A stretch of DNA of 64,000 bases. It comes from Allofustis seminis DSM 15817. Its GTDB lineage: Bacteria; Bacillota; Bacilli; Lactobacillales; Carnobacteriaceae_A. A program made the position numbers and the translations under genes. The stretch lies in contig NZ_KB894083.1 in assembly GCF_000374325.1 (NCBI RefSeq), forward strand, positions 1 through 64,000, given 5' to 3'. The first letter of the stretch is position 1, and each line of letters starts with the position of its first letter. Of this stretch, positions 1 through 8,018 are shown piece after piece. The notes beneath the pieces were generated by a model that ran no database searches, had not been told where the DNA came from, and was given only the letters and a program-made list of their open reading frames with translations.

Positions 1-152
1 TTGATGAATTTTTCTTACCTGCTAATAACTTGGTAAAAAGCACCCGACGATTACAGATAGAGAAATACATGGATAGCTTTACAGACAAAGAACTATCCTT
101 AATGGAATCTTTAGCCAGCGGTATCAACGAAGCAAGAAACATCGAAGACTAA
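1..152 (+). CDS. Tn916 Orf9-like HTH transcriptional regulator, C-terminal part (cut by window edge)
   Basis: An open frame enters from the left edge and stops at TAA 150-152, giving 49 residues that begin DEFFLPANNLV and end GINEARNIED. I recognise this as the C-terminal tail of the small helix-turn-helix regulator (Orf9) of Tn916-type elements. In Tn916 it is encoded opposite to tet(M) and just beyond the KTR ORF, exactly as here. The DNA-binding domain lies outside the window. It converges on the KTR gene, with a hairpin terminator between them. Identification is from remembered sequence and from synteny. Confidence 0.8.
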   Translation, partial: DEFFLPANNLVKSTRRLQIEKYMDSFTDKELSLMESLASGINEARNIED

Positions 153-181
153 TTAAAAGAATCCATACATAACGGAAAGAG

Positions 182-219
182 CCGATAAAATGAGATTGTA
201 TTAATCTCATTTTATCGGC
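182..219. terminator. Terminator hairpin between the KTR ORF and orf9
   Basis: GCCGATAAAATGAGATT is followed by a 4-nt loop and its near-perfect complement AATCTCATTTTATCGGC. The stem overlaps the stop codon of the KTR ORF and separates two convergent genes, so it can act in both directions. Confidence 0.75.
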
Positions 220-400
220 TCTGCGTCTTTGCGTCTGGCTCTGTAATCACAGTTACTTTGAACTGCTTTATTTCAATTAAATTTTCTTGTCTGCATTTCG
301 GACAATAGAGGGGGAATTTTTTTAATTCAGTATCTTCCCTTATCTTTAATCGTGTTTTATTTCCACATACAGGACACAATATCCACTTGTAGTTTATAAT
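212..400 (-). CDS. Cysteine-rich KTR-type small protein (Tn916 orf6 region)
   Basis: A 62-codon frame lies directly behind tet(M). It has two CPxC-type pairs (CPVCGN near residue 10, CPKCRQ near residue 35), as in a small zinc ribbon, and ends in KTQSR, the KTR-type tail of this Tn916-associated family. The frame has no ATG. A strong GGAGG at 409-413 lies 8 nt before an ATT at 398-400, so an ATT start is the most economical reading. Function is unknown. It is probably cotranscribed with tet(M). Confidence 0.65.
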   Translation of the reverse strand: MINYKWILCPVCGNKTRLKIREDTELKKFPLYCPKCRQENLIEIKQFKVTVITEPDAKTQSR

Positions 401-497
401 AACTATCTCCTCCTTTACACTTTAATTCAAATCTTTATTAAAAAATATTTCATCTTATTTAACAAGAAACCATATTTATATAACAACATAAAATACA

Positions 498-2417
498 CTA
501 AGTTATTTTATTGAACATATATCGTACTTTATCTATCCGACTATTTGGACGACGGGGCTGGCAAACAGGTTCACCGGTAGTAACATGGTACCCTTTTAAC
601 TCTGTTAAACAAACACTACGTCCATTTGTAAAGAAAGTTAAATCACTACGATATTCTTGAATACACCGAGCAGGGATTTCTCCACTAAGAATGACCTCAT
701 TATTTTTCAATTGAGTGTCTACGATGTTCGCACAATATTTAGGAGCATCGTTGTATGCTCGTGAAAGATATTCCTGTGGCGCATAAATTTTAAAACTAAG
801 ATATGGCTCTAACAATTCTGTTCCAGCTTTTTTTAAGACTTGTTCCAATACAATAGGAGCAAGCATCCGAAAATCTGCTGGGGTACTAACAGGGCTATAG
901 TATAAGCCATACTTAAAACAGATTTTACAGTCCGTCACATTCCAACCATACAATCCTTGTTCACAGCCATAGCGTATCCCCTCCATAACTGCATTTTGAA
1001 ACGATTGATTTAAGTATCCAAGAGAAACCGAGCTCTCATACTGTACTCCGCTCCCTAATGGAAGCTGTGCTACAGATAGACCAATGGAAGCCCAGAAAGG
1101 ATTCGGTGGAACTTCGATGTGAATGGTATACTCTGCTTTTTTTAACGGTCTTTCCATATAAATGACTGTAGGCTCTTTTATTTCTATCTCCACATGATAC
1201 TTTTCTTGCAGCAGAGCACAAGTCACTTCCATTTGTACTTTCCCTAAGAAAGAAAGTATGATTTCATGTGTCGCAGAATCCACATAATATCGCAGAAGCG
1301 GGTCACTGTCGGAGATTTCTAAAAGTGCATCAAGTAACATTTCCCTTTGTTGAGGTTTGCTCGGTTCAACAGTCGTTTGCAGCAGAGGGAGGGGATTTTC
1401 AATCTTTTTTCTCTGTGGCAATAGCTTTGTATCTCCAAGAACACTATTTAACTTCAAAAACTCATTCTGCAAAATAACAATTTCCCCGGAATAAGCCTTA
1501 TCGATTTTACATAATTCACCATTTATTGAAGTATACATTTCTGTAATTTTTATTTTTTCCTTTTCCGATATTCTAACCGAATCTCGCAAATGCAGTACGC
1601 CACTATAAAGACGTATATATGCAAGACGCTGTCTTTTTTCCGAATACTCAATTTTGAAAACTTTTCCGCAAAGTTCAGACTGACCTCGATGTGTTGATGA
1701 ATAAAATTTATTCGTAATCACTTCTATAAGGTTATCAATCCCTATATTGTTTTTTGCACTTCCGTGATAAACAGGGAACAGGGAACAATTATGAAATCTT
1801 ATGCTTTCCTCTTGTTCGAGTTCTAATGCTTCCAATAATTTCCCAGACGTATATTTCTCCAAAAGGTAATCATTTCCTTCTATTACCATATCCCATTGTT
1901 CAGATTCGGTAAAGTTCATTACACGCATATTAGGATGCAGTTCTACCTTCTGTTTGATTACAATTTCCGCAGAAAGTTTCTCTTTAATATCCTGATAAAC
2001 CGTTGATAAATCAATTCCATTTTGGTCAATCTTATTGATAAAAAAGATTGTGGGAATACCTATTTTCCTAAGTGCATGAAACAATATACGAGTTTGTGCT
2101 TGTACGCCATCTTTTGCAGAAATCAGTAGAATTGCCCCATCTAATACTGATAATGAACGATATACTTCTGCTAAAAAATCCATATGTCCTGGCGTGTCTA
2201 TGATGTTCATCTTAGTATTTTTCCACTGAAAAGAGGTTATCGCCGTCTGAATTGTAATTCCTCTCTGACGTTCTAAAAGCGTATTATCCGTTTTCGTTGT
2301 ACCTCTGTCCACGCTTCCTAATTCTGTAATCGCTCCACTGTTATATAATAAGCTTTCTGTTAAGGTAGTTTTTCCCGCATCAACATGAGCTAAAACTCCA
2401 ATATTAATAATTTTCAT
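498..2417 (-). CDS. tet(M): Tetracycline resistance ribosomal protection protein Tet(M)
   Basis: A 639-residue translational GTPase, the normal Tet(M) length, that resembles EF-G and removes tetracycline from the ribosome. G1 motif AHVDAGKT lies at residues 10-17, DTPGH at 74-78 and NKID at 128-131. The C-terminal EF-G-like domains end in [11 protein letters not shown]. The start is the ATG at 2415-2417, with GGAGG at 2425-2429; an in-frame upstream ATG overlaps that binding site and is not needed. Normally tet(M) follows its own promoter and attenuator. Here a Tn3-family transposon begins at 2447 and separates the gene from both, so expression must come from read-through of tnpR-tnpA or from a promoter inside the transposon. 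The ribosome binding site is intact. Confidence 0.97.
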   Translation of the reverse strand: MKIINIGVLAHVDAGKTTLTESLLYNSGAITELGSVDRGTTKTDNTLLERQRGITIQTAITSFQWKNTKMNIIDTPGHMDFLAEVYRSLSVLDGAILLISAKDGVQAQTRILFHALRKIGIPTIFFINKIDQNGIDLSTVYQDIKEKLSAEIVIKQKVELHPNMRVMNFTESEQWDMVIEGNDYLLEKYTSGKLLEALELEQEESIRFHNCSLFPVYHGSAKNNIGIDNLIEVITNKFYSSTHRGQSELCGKVFKIEYSEKRQRLAYIRLYSGVLHLRDSVRISEKEKIKITEMYTSINGELCKIDKAYSGEIVILQNEFLKLNSVLGDTKLLPQRKKIENPLPLLQTTVEPSKPQQREMLLDALLEISDSDPLLRYYVDSATHEIILSFLGKVQMEVTCALLQEKYHVEIEIKEPTVIYMERPLKKAEYTIHIEVPPNPFWASIGLSVAQLPLGSGVQYESSVSLGYLNQSFQNAVMEGIRYGCEQGLYGWNVTDCKICFKYGLYYSPVSTPADFRMLAPIVLEQVLKKAGTELLEPYLSFKIYAPQEYLSRAYNDAPKYCANIVDTQLKNNEVILSGEIPARCIQEYRSDLTFFTNGRSVCLTELKGYHVTTGEPVCQPRRPNSRIDKVRYMFNKIT

Positions 2418-2441
2418 GTGATTTTCCTCCATTCAAAAGCC

Positions 2442-2446
2442 CAAAA
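2442..2446. repeat. Left 5-bp target duplication (CAAAA) of the Tn3-family transposon
   Basis: CAAAA at 2442-2446 abuts the left terminal repeat, and the same CAAAA at 7575-7579 abuts the right one. Removing 2447-7579 restores a continuous tet(M) leader across the junction, ending in LLGF-stop. A 5-bp duplication is standard for the Tn3 family. Confidence 0.9.
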
Positions 2447-2527
2447 GGGGTACTACCAACAAAAAGCGGAAAACATACGCTAAGCAAAATTCGACATAAA
2501 GAATGCCGATTTTTCCTACGCTAAGGA
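2447..2527 (+). repeat. Left terminal inverted repeat of the Tn3-family transposon
   Basis: Reads GGGGTACTACC at the outer end and reaches the canonical 38-bp boundary ACGCTAAG at 2484. Identity to the right end continues to 2527, with a single mismatch (GAATGCCG against GAAAGCCG). The motif TACGCTAAGGA recurs at the inner edge, which suggests a second transposase-binding block. Confidence 0.9.
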
Positions 2528-2543
2528 ATTTTCGGATTTCATT

Positions 2544-5501
2544 TTATTGATTAAGAGGGCGCAGTGAATCTAAGCTTGTTATTTTCGTCATATCAAAGGT
2601 ATATTCACCAAGAAAATTGATATGTTCCCATCCCAGAGGTGAAATGTGTTTTAATAGGTCCTCCCGTAAATTTCCTTTTTCCTTTAACAATTTCGTTGCT
2701 TCAGTTAGATATACGGTATTCCATACGCTAATTGCGTTAATTATAATGTTTAATGCACTTGCGCGCTGCAACTGATCCTGTAAACCTCTTTCCCGTAACT
2801 CGCCTCGTTTTCCGAAAAATAATGCTCTTGCCAAACCATTCATGGCTTCCCCTTTATTTAGTCCTCGCTGGATACGTCTACGTAATGTCTCACTAGATAT
2901 ATAATCTAGGATAAAAATAGTTTTTTCGATTCTTCCCATTTCCCGTAAAGCGGTGGCTAATTTGTTTTGTCTTGCATACGAACCTAACTTCCCCATAATA
3001 AGCGAACCGGATACTTTTCCCTCTCTAATAGAATGGGCTAATCGGAGCACGTCATCAAAGTTTTCCTGAATAACCTTTGTGTTAATCCGTCCACGAAGTA
3101 AGTTTTCCAATTTAGGAAAATCATTTGGTTTTTGAATTGTGTAAAGTTTAGCGTCAGCTAAATCACGAAGTCTTGGTGCAAATCGAAACCCCAACAAATG
3201 ACTTAAACCGAAAACCTGATCGGTATAACCTGCTGTATCAGTATAATGCTCCTCAATATTTAACTCCGTTTCATGATGAAGTAATCCATCGATGACATGT
3301 ACAGCATCTCTTGCGTTTGTATTAATGACTTTCGTATAAAAAGAAGAGAATTGATCACTTGTAAACCGATAAATGGTTGCACCTTTACCTGTACCATAAT
3401 GAGGATTTGCTTCAGCGTGCAAAGATGATACACCAACCTGTACTCGCATTCCGTCAGATGAAGAAGTGGTACCATCACCCCAATATGAAGCAAGGGTTAA
3501 TTTTTTCTGAAAATTTACCAATGTGGATTGCGCCCGACTAATAGCATCATCGTACAAACGCCATTGAGCAGCATTAGCCATTTGGTGATAAGTAATTCCA
3601 GGTGTAGCATCTGCCATTTTAGTCAAACCGATGTTAGTTCCCATTGCCATAAGTGCAGCCATCAGAATAGGATTTTCCTCTCCCTTTGGAGGTCTATTAG
3701 TGGAAGCGTGTACCAACATTTTATCAAATCCTGTCCAGTGGGCTACCTCCATTAAAAGATCAGTGAGCTTTACCTTTGGCAGCATATTATACAAGGATAG
3801 ACTGAAGTTTCGTGCTTCTTCTGGAGTATCTTTTTCTAAACGATCTAGTCTAAGTTTAGATTTTTCGATGTTTACTCCTTCAAGATCATCAAGATTATTT
3901 GAAATCCATGTGAGTCGTTGAATTAGTGCCTTCCTTTGTTCTTCAAGATATACCTCAGCTGAGGAGCGAACTGCTAACTTAGTTTCTTCAAGATTTGTTG
4001 CTTTCCAGTCCTCTTTAGCAACAAGGTACTCTTCAAAGTCCTTATGTAGTCTGCTACCAACAACATATACGTCTCCAGAGCGAATATGATTTTTCAATTC
4101 TGTTAGGGCAGCCATTTCATAATAATGTCGATTTATTGTTCCTTCTTCATCATAAACATGTTTCTGCCAACGTTTTGGAACAAAATCTATCGGAGCCTCA
4201 TCTGGTACTTTTCTTTTTCCAGATTCATTCATTTCTTTCAATGTTTCTAAAGCACGTATTAATGGCTCTGATGCTATTGTGGAACGAAACTCTAAAGACT
4301 TAAGAAGGGCAGGAGTATACTTTCTCAGATAAGTGAATCGATTTCCAAGCAAATCAAGATAATCATAGTCCATTGGTCGAGCTAATTTTTTCGCTTCTTC
4401 AACGGAGGTAATGATTTTATCCCATGGCATTACTTTTTCAATGGTGCTAAATGGATCGAGTCCTTCATCACGCGCTTGAATAAGCGCGGCTCCAATGTCT
4501 GCAAAATGAATAACTTTTTCATTAACTGCTTTTCCATTTTCCCTTTGCATTTCTTCTTGTGTTTTTCGACCTTTTGATTGTAAAATCATCATTTGCCTAT
4601 CATGAATTTCAATTGCTTGGTCAATTAAGTCTTGGCTGAGTGTCACAAGGTATGCTACCAGAATGGCGTATTTCTTATTTTCTTTAAATCTGCGAAATGA
4701 ATGAGGTTCATAACGTGCTCCAATACGTGATAATTGAAGCAATCGATTGGGATGCACTTCTTGTGTAATCATTGGAAGTTTCAAGTCCCTGATATATTCC
4801 AAACGCTTAATTACTTTTAAAAAGGCATCGGGTGACGATTGGCCAGGAAGTTCCCTTAACCATGCTAATGGAGTTTTCCTGTTTTCAACAAAGGGGTCGA
4901 TAAGTGTCTCCAGTTTTTGTTTTTGCCAATTTGAAAGGGGTTTCATTAAGGATTTGAATATTTTTTCCTCTGCTCTCCGACGGGTTTCCCAAACAAGTCT
5001 TTCTATGGTGGTTATTCCAGGAAGTATTATTTTTTGATTCCGTAATTGTTCTTGAACTGTATGAAGTAGGTACATTGAATTTCCATTTTGCAAGGCATGT
5101 TGCATTAAAAACTGTGCAGTCTTACGATACTTACTTGGAGAGAAATTCTGATAACCAAATACTTGTCGAATTTCTTCCAAATGTTCATGTTTGGTTGGAT
5201 CACGTTTAGCATATAAAGAAAAAGAATCGGGGTCAGCATTTATTTGCTTCGCTATATATTGAATTACCAAATCCGGTATAGGTTCAACATATGAGAGTGA
5301 CCATCCAGGGTATCGTAAAACGCATAATTGGACGGCAAATCCTAAACGGTTATGATCCCTTCTGTGTCGATTAATAATTTCGAGATCATATTGCGAAAAA
5401 GTATAATAGATTTCTAATTCACGTTCGGTCATATCCAATGGTATTCGTACAAATTCTTCCCTTTGATCTGCTGTGAGTAATTCTTTTCCTCTAGATGCCA
5501 T
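2544..5501 (-). CDS. tnpA: Tn3-family transposase TnpA
   Basis: About 985 residues, the normal size for Tn3-type DDE transposases. The N-terminal region (ELLTADQREEF...YPGWSL) matches the DUF4158 domain found in these enzymes, and the C-terminal half is the Tn3 DDE domain (WGDGTTSSSDGMR, HYGTGKGATIYRF, then the VIDGLLHHE and TDTAGYTDQVFGL blocks). The chosen start is the ATG at 5499-5501 (MASRGKELL), preceded by AAGGTGGGG; an in-frame extension into tnpR has no binding site. tnpR ends 25 nt upstream, so the two form an operon. The stop at 2544 lies only 126 nt before the tet(M) start and no terminator is visible between them. Confidence 0.95.
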   Translation of the reverse strand: MASRGKELLTADQREEFVRIPLDMTERELEIYYTFSQYDLEIINRHRRDHNRLGFAVQLCVLRYPGWSLSYVEPIPDLVIQYIAKQINADPDSFSLYAKRDPTKHEHLEEIRQVFGYQNFSPSKYRKTAQFLMQHALQNGNSMYLLHTVQEQLRNQKIILPGITTIERLVWETRRRAEEKIFKSLMKPLSNWQKQKLETLIDPFVENRKTPLAWLRELPGQSSPDAFLKVIKRLEYIRDLKLPMITQEVHPNRLLQLSRIGARYEPHSFRRFKENKKYAILVAYLVTLSQDLIDQAIEIHDRQMMILQSKGRKTQEEMQRENGKAVNEKVIHFADIGAALIQARDEGLDPFSTIEKVMPWDKIITSVEEAKKLARPMDYDYLDLLGNRFTYLRKYTPALLKSLEFRSTIASEPLIRALETLKEMNESGKRKVPDEAPIDFVPKRWQKHVYDEEGTINRHYYEMAALTELKNHIRSGDVYVVGSRLHKDFEEYLVAKEDWKATNLEETKLAVRSSAEVYLEEQRKALIQRLTWISNNLDDLEGVNIEKSKLRLDRLEKDTPEEARNFSLSLYNMLPKVKLTDLLMEVAHWTGFDKMLVHASTNRPPKGEENPILMAALMAMGTNIGLTKMADATPGITYHQMANAAQWRLYDDAISRAQSTLVNFQKKLTLASYWGDGTTSSSDGMRVQVGVSSLHAEANPHYGTGKGATIYRFTSDQFSSFYTKVINTNARDAVHVIDGLLHHETELNIEEHYTDTAGYTDQVFGLSHLLGFRFAPRLRDLADAKLYTIQKPNDFPKLENLLRGRINTKVIQENFDDVLRLAHSIREGKVSGSLIMGKLGSYARQNKLATALREMGRIEKTIFILDYISSETLRRRIQRGLNKGEAMNGLARALFFGKRGELRERGLQDQLQRASALNIIINAISVWNTVYLTEATKLLKEKGNLREDLLKHISPLGWEHINFLGEYTFDMTKITSLDSLRPLNQ

Positions 5502-5526
5502 ATTACCCCACCTTCGTAAAAAGTAT

Positions 5527-6090
5527 TTATTTTTTTTCCAAATAGCGATAAATTGTTGTGCGGGATACACCCCATTTTTCAGCAACATCTTTAATCGGAG
5601 TGCCATTTTCAATTAGAGCTCTCATCATTTCAATATCTTTTGATCCATATTTCTCTGGGCGACCACCTAGTCGTCCACGCGCTCTTGCAGCTGCTCGTCC
5701 AGCAGCCGAGCGTTCCTCAATTAGATTACGCTCAAATTCTGCAAAAGCCGCAAATAAGTGAAACATCAATTGCCCCGTTGCGTTGCTTTTGTCCATAGTC
5801 AAGTTTTCCTGTAGACTGTGGAATCCTATTCCTCGTTCATTCAAAGTATTTACGATTTGTATTAAGTCCTGCATGTTTCGACCGAGACGATCTAATCGCC
5901 AAACGACAATTGTATCCCCCTCGCGTACATACTGGAGCGCCTCTTCTAAACCGGGACGTTTTTTCTTCGCCCCGCTCATTTTATCGTGGAAAATTTTCGT
6001 ACAACCATGTTGGGCTAACGCATCTGTTTGTAAATCCAAGTTTTGTAATCCCGTTGATACACGTGCGTATCCAATAAACACAAAAATCAC
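5527..6090 (-). CDS. tnpR: Serine recombinase / resolvase of the Tn3-family transposon
   Basis: A 187-residue small serine recombinase. GYARVST near residues 7-13 holds the nucleophilic serine, DRLGRNMQDL is the conserved resolvase core segment, and a C-terminal helix-turn-helix (PIKDVAEKWGVSRTTIYRYL) binds the res site. It resolves cointegrates formed by TnpA. Start is a GTG at 6088-6090 with only a weak purine-rich stretch before it; a second GTG three codons later is possible. It is transcribed away from aph(2'')-IIIa, and the region between the two should hold res and both promoters. Confidence 0.92.
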   Translation of the reverse strand: MIFVFIGYARVSTGLQNLDLQTDALAQHGCTKIFHDKMSGAKKKRPGLEEALQYVREGDTIVVWRLDRLGRNMQDLIQIVNTLNERGIGFHSLQENLTMDKSNATGQLMFHLFAAFAEFERNLIEERSAAGRAAARARGRLGGRPEKYGSKDIEMMRALIENGTPIKDVAEKWGVSRTTIYRYLEKK

Positions 6091-6446
6091 TCTTTCTCTA
6101 TTATTCCTTTTGCTTCATTGTAACATAAGTTAAATAATAATAGGTTAGTAGACATAGATTAATGTACAGAGATATGTTATATTTAAAGCGTTAAAAGACA
6201 CTTCCTAAAAGGGAAAAAGTTGTATGTACAGAAAAGGGAGAGTTTTGGAACAAACAGTAGCACCCACGATTGTCAAAGGTTATTATATGATAAAGTGTAA
6301 ATGCTGAATTGCGGAATCTGATCCATGGATTGAAATAATAAATAGCCAATGATCGTTCTTTCAACTTTATTCAGCAATCGGGCCATATTGTAGAGTAAGA
6401 CTTATTAAACTAAGCAGGAGAGCTGCATAATGAGATAGGAGAATAA
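6091..6446. other. Intergenic region between tnpR and aph(2'')-IIIa; probable res site and promoters
   Basis: 356 nt without a convincing gene. By position it should contain the resolvase target and divergent promoters. I see a direct repeat ATGTACAGA at 6162-6170 and 6224-6232 in an AT-rich context that could mark res subsites, but I cannot delimit them. The aph start is preceded by AGGAGA at about 6437. Confidence 0.4.
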
Positions 6447-7367
6447 ATGAAACAAAATAAACTTCACTATACCACAATGATAATGACTCAGTTCCCAGAT
6501 ATAAGCATACAATCCGTCGAGTCGCTTGGTGAGGGCTTTAGGAATTACGCGATCCTCGTCAATGGAGATTGGGTTTTTCGTTTTCCCAAGAGTCAACAAG
6601 GTGCAGACGAATTGAACAAAGAAATCCAATTGCTACCTCTGTTGGTCGGTTGTGTTAAGGTGAATATTCCACAGTATGTATATATCGGAAAGCGAAGTGA
6701 TGGAAATCCCTTCGTGGGCTACCGTAAAGTCCAAGGCCAAATCTTGGGTGAAGACGGGATGGCCGTTTTTCCCGATGATGCAAAAGATCGACTGGCGCTG
6801 CAACTTGCTGAGTTCATGAATGAGCTAAGCGCATTTCCTGTTGAAACTGCCATATCAGCCGGGGTTCCTGTTACAAACCTGAAAAATAAAATTCTCTTGC
6901 TATCGGAAGCTGTGGAGGATCAGGTGTTCCCTCTTCTTGATGAGTCTTTAAGGGACTATCTCACGCTGCGCTTCCAATCCTATATGACTCATCCGGTATA
7001 TACACGATATACGCCGAGACTAATTCACGGCGATTTGTCACCTGATCATTTTTTGACGAATTTGAATTCACGTCAGACCCCATTAACAGGCATTATCGAT
7101 TTTGGTGATGCCGCAATAAGTGATCCCGATTATGATTATGTATACCTTTTGGAAGATTGCGGCGAGCTGTTTACTCGGCAAGTGATGGCTTATAGAGGCG
7201 AGGTTGACTTGGATACTCACATCAGAAAAGTCTCCTTGTTCGTAACGTTCGATCAAGTCAGTTACCTGTTAGAAGGCTTAAGGGCAAGGGATCAGGACTG
7301 GATTTCTGAAGGGTTAGAGCTTTTGGAAGAGGATAAGGCCAACAATTTTGGTGCGAACAGTGCTTAA
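6447..7367 (+). CDS. aph(2'')-IIIa: Aminoglycoside 2''-phosphotransferase APH(2'')-IIIa (aph(2'')-Ic type)
   Basis: A 306-residue aminoglycoside kinase. It transfers phosphate, with GTP favoured in this family, to the 2''-hydroxyl of gentamicin-type drugs. The catalytic loop HGDLSPDH lies at residues 194-201 and the metal-binding IDFGD at 217-221. The sequence from MKQNKLHYTT to NNFGANSA matches my memory of the Enterococcus gallinarum gentamicin-resistance enzyme at full length. ATG start with AGGAGA before it. It is the only cargo gene of the transposon, is transcribed opposite to tnpR-tnpA, and ends before a terminator. Confidence 0.95.
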   Translation: MKQNKLHYTTMIMTQFPDISIQSVESLGEGFRNYAILVNGDWVFRFPKSQQGADELNKEIQLLPLLVGCVKVNIPQYVYIGKRSDGNPFVGYRKVQGQILGEDGMAVFPDDAKDRLALQLAEFMNELSAFPVETAISAGVPVTNLKNKILLLSEAVEDQVFPLLDESLRDYLTLRFQSYMTHPVYTRYTPRLIHGDLSPDHFLTNLNSRQTPLTGIIDFGDAAISDPDYDYVYLLEDCGELFTRQVMAYRGEVDLDTHIRKVSLFVTFDQVSYLLEGLRARDQDWISEGLELLEEDKANNFGANSA

Positions 7368-7407
7368 TGATTCCTTTCAGATAATATTAGGAGAGGAAAT
7401 CGCTATC

Positions 7408-7482
7408 TTCCACAAACGGGCGCGATTGTGGAAGACCAAAAGCCTAATTTCCCCTTCAATTTAGCAGGGATTAGGCTTTTTT
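7408..7482 (+). terminator. Terminator behind aph(2'')-IIIa
   Basis: Two stems lie in series. The first is CTTCCACAA / TTGTGGAAG at 7408-7435. The second is AAAAGCCTAAT paired with ATTAGGCTTTT at about 7438-7480, followed by a T run. The second is a standard rho-independent terminator and keeps aph transcripts from running antisense into the tet(M) leader. Confidence 0.8.
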
Positions 7483-7493
7483 ATCTTTCAAAA

Positions 7494-7574
7494 TCCTTAG
7501 CGTAGGAAAAATCGGCTTTCTTTATGTCGAATTTTGCTTAGCGTATGTTTTCCGCTTTTTGTTGGTAGTACCCC
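7494..7574 (-). repeat. Right terminal inverted repeat of the Tn3-family transposon
   Basis: Ends GTAGTACCCC at 7574; the canonical 38-bp segment begins CTTAGCG at 7537. The 81-bp match to the left end has one difference. The target duplication CAAAA follows at 7575-7579. Confidence 0.9.
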
Positions 7575-7652
7575 CAAAAGGGCATAAAAATCCCAGTGAT
7601 AAATACTCTTATCACTGGGATTTTTATGCATAACCATAGGCATACAAAGCAT
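7497..7652 (-). CDS. tet(M) leader peptide, 3' end replaced by transposon sequence
   Basis: Begins MLCMPMVMHKNPSD and continues IYHWDFYALLG, the 28-residue leader ORF (orf12) of Tn916. In the uninterrupted element the next residues would be F-stop. Here the frame enters the transposon end and adds about 24 foreign residues (VLPTKSGKH...RFFLR) before stopping at 7497. The chosen ATG is at 7650-7652. The attenuator stem lies within the ORF. Because the leader no longer precedes tet(M), its regulatory role is lost in this copy. Confidence 0.75.
   Translation of the reverse strand: MLCMPMVMHKNPSDKSIYHWDFYALLGVLPTKSGKHTLSKIRHKESRFFLR
7584..7627 (-). promoter_or_regulatory. tet(M) attenuator hairpin, separated from tet(M)
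   Basis: Perfect 17-bp stem: ATAAAAATCCCAGTGAT at 7584-7600 pairs with ATCACTGGGATTTTTAT at 7611-7627. This is the terminator-like stem of the Tn916 tet(M) leader. It now lies 5.1 kb from tet(M), on the far side of the transposon. Confidence 0.88.
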
Positions 7653-7690
7653 ACAGATATTCTCCGGATACTTTAGAATCACATGATAAA

Positions 7691-7788
7691 GGTATTCTTA
7701 AACTGGGTACAAAAAACTAAGCCCTCCTAAAAAAGGACATCCAATTATTTGTTCCCACTATCAAATTGACAGTTTATTTAAGAATACC
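7691..7788 (-). promoter_or_regulatory. Upstream pairing element of the tet(M) leader
   Basis: GGTATTCTT at 7691-7699 is complementary to AAGAATACC at 7780-7788, the latter inside the seven-codon leader ORF. Between them the minus strand has a small stem followed by a T run. This is the upstream half of the Tn916 tet(M) attenuation leader and appears intact. Confidence 0.6.
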
Positions 7789-7797
7789 TTGCCGCAT
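7774..7797 (-). CDS. Seven-residue leader peptide MRQGILK
   Basis: ATG at 7795-7797, stop TAA at 7774-7776, preceded by AAAAGGAG at about 7807-7814. It is the first short ORF downstream of the tet(M) promoter, and its codons overlap the pairing element, as expected of a translated attenuation leader. Too short to call by coding statistics; supported by position and binding site. Confidence 0.5.
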   Translation of the reverse strand: MRQGILK

Positions 7798-7828
7798 ATT
7801 TATTAACTCCTTTTAAATAGATACTTAA

Positions 7829-7857
7829 ATAATAGCACGTAAGAGCATATTTGTAAA
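7829..7857 (-). promoter_or_regulatory. tet(M) promoter of Tn916
   Basis: On the minus strand TTTACA (7852-7857) and TATTAT (7829-7834) are separated by 17 nt. This is the Tn916 promoter for the tet(M) leader. It is intact, but its transcripts now enter the transposon from the aph side before they could reach tet(M). The IS30-type element begins 35 nt upstream of the -35 box. Confidence 0.75.
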
Positions 7858-7879
7858 GGAATCTCCAATTTTTTATCAA

Positions 7880-7892
7880 AGAGAGTACGTGA
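7880..7892. repeat. Left 13-bp target duplication of the IS30-family element
   Basis: AGAGAGTACGTGA at 7880-7892 recurs at 9570-9582 on the other side of the element. Removing the element and one copy joins the tet(M) promoter region to the orf13 stub without a gap. Confidence 0.85.
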
Positions 7893-8018
7893 ATTTAAGT
7901 GAAAACCTAAATTCCAGTATAAGGCAGTTGAACTGGCATTCAGTTCTTCTATAAAGTTTTTAGAACTCTGTAGTACACTTTTTCTTGCCGGCAGCCGCAT
8001 CAGAAAGGAGTTTAGACT

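Larger units (their letters stand above)
2447..7574. mobile_element. Tn3-family transposon carrying aph(2'')-IIIa, inserted in the tet(M) leader
   Basis: A complete 5128-bp element. It has 38-bp Tn3-type ends (GGGGTACTACC...ACGCTAAG) that are identical at both termini. The identity runs on to 81 bp with one mismatch. It carries a Tn3 transposase, a serine resolvase and the aminoglycoside phosphotransferase gene aph(2'')-IIIa, and is flanked by CAAAA duplications. tnpR and tnpA read toward tet(M); the resistance gene reads the other way. The insertion point is between the tet(M) attenuator stem and the tet(M) ribosome binding site. Confidence 0.93.

Noticed and set aside
2418-2432. Upstream in-frame ATG giving a 644-residue Tet(M)
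   Set aside because: The ATG overlaps the GGAGG that serves the next ATG, and 639 residues is the usual Tet(M) length.
5502-5612. N-terminal extension of TnpA into tnpR
   Set aside because: The extension overlaps the resolvase gene, lacks a binding site, and is not needed for the transposase family length.
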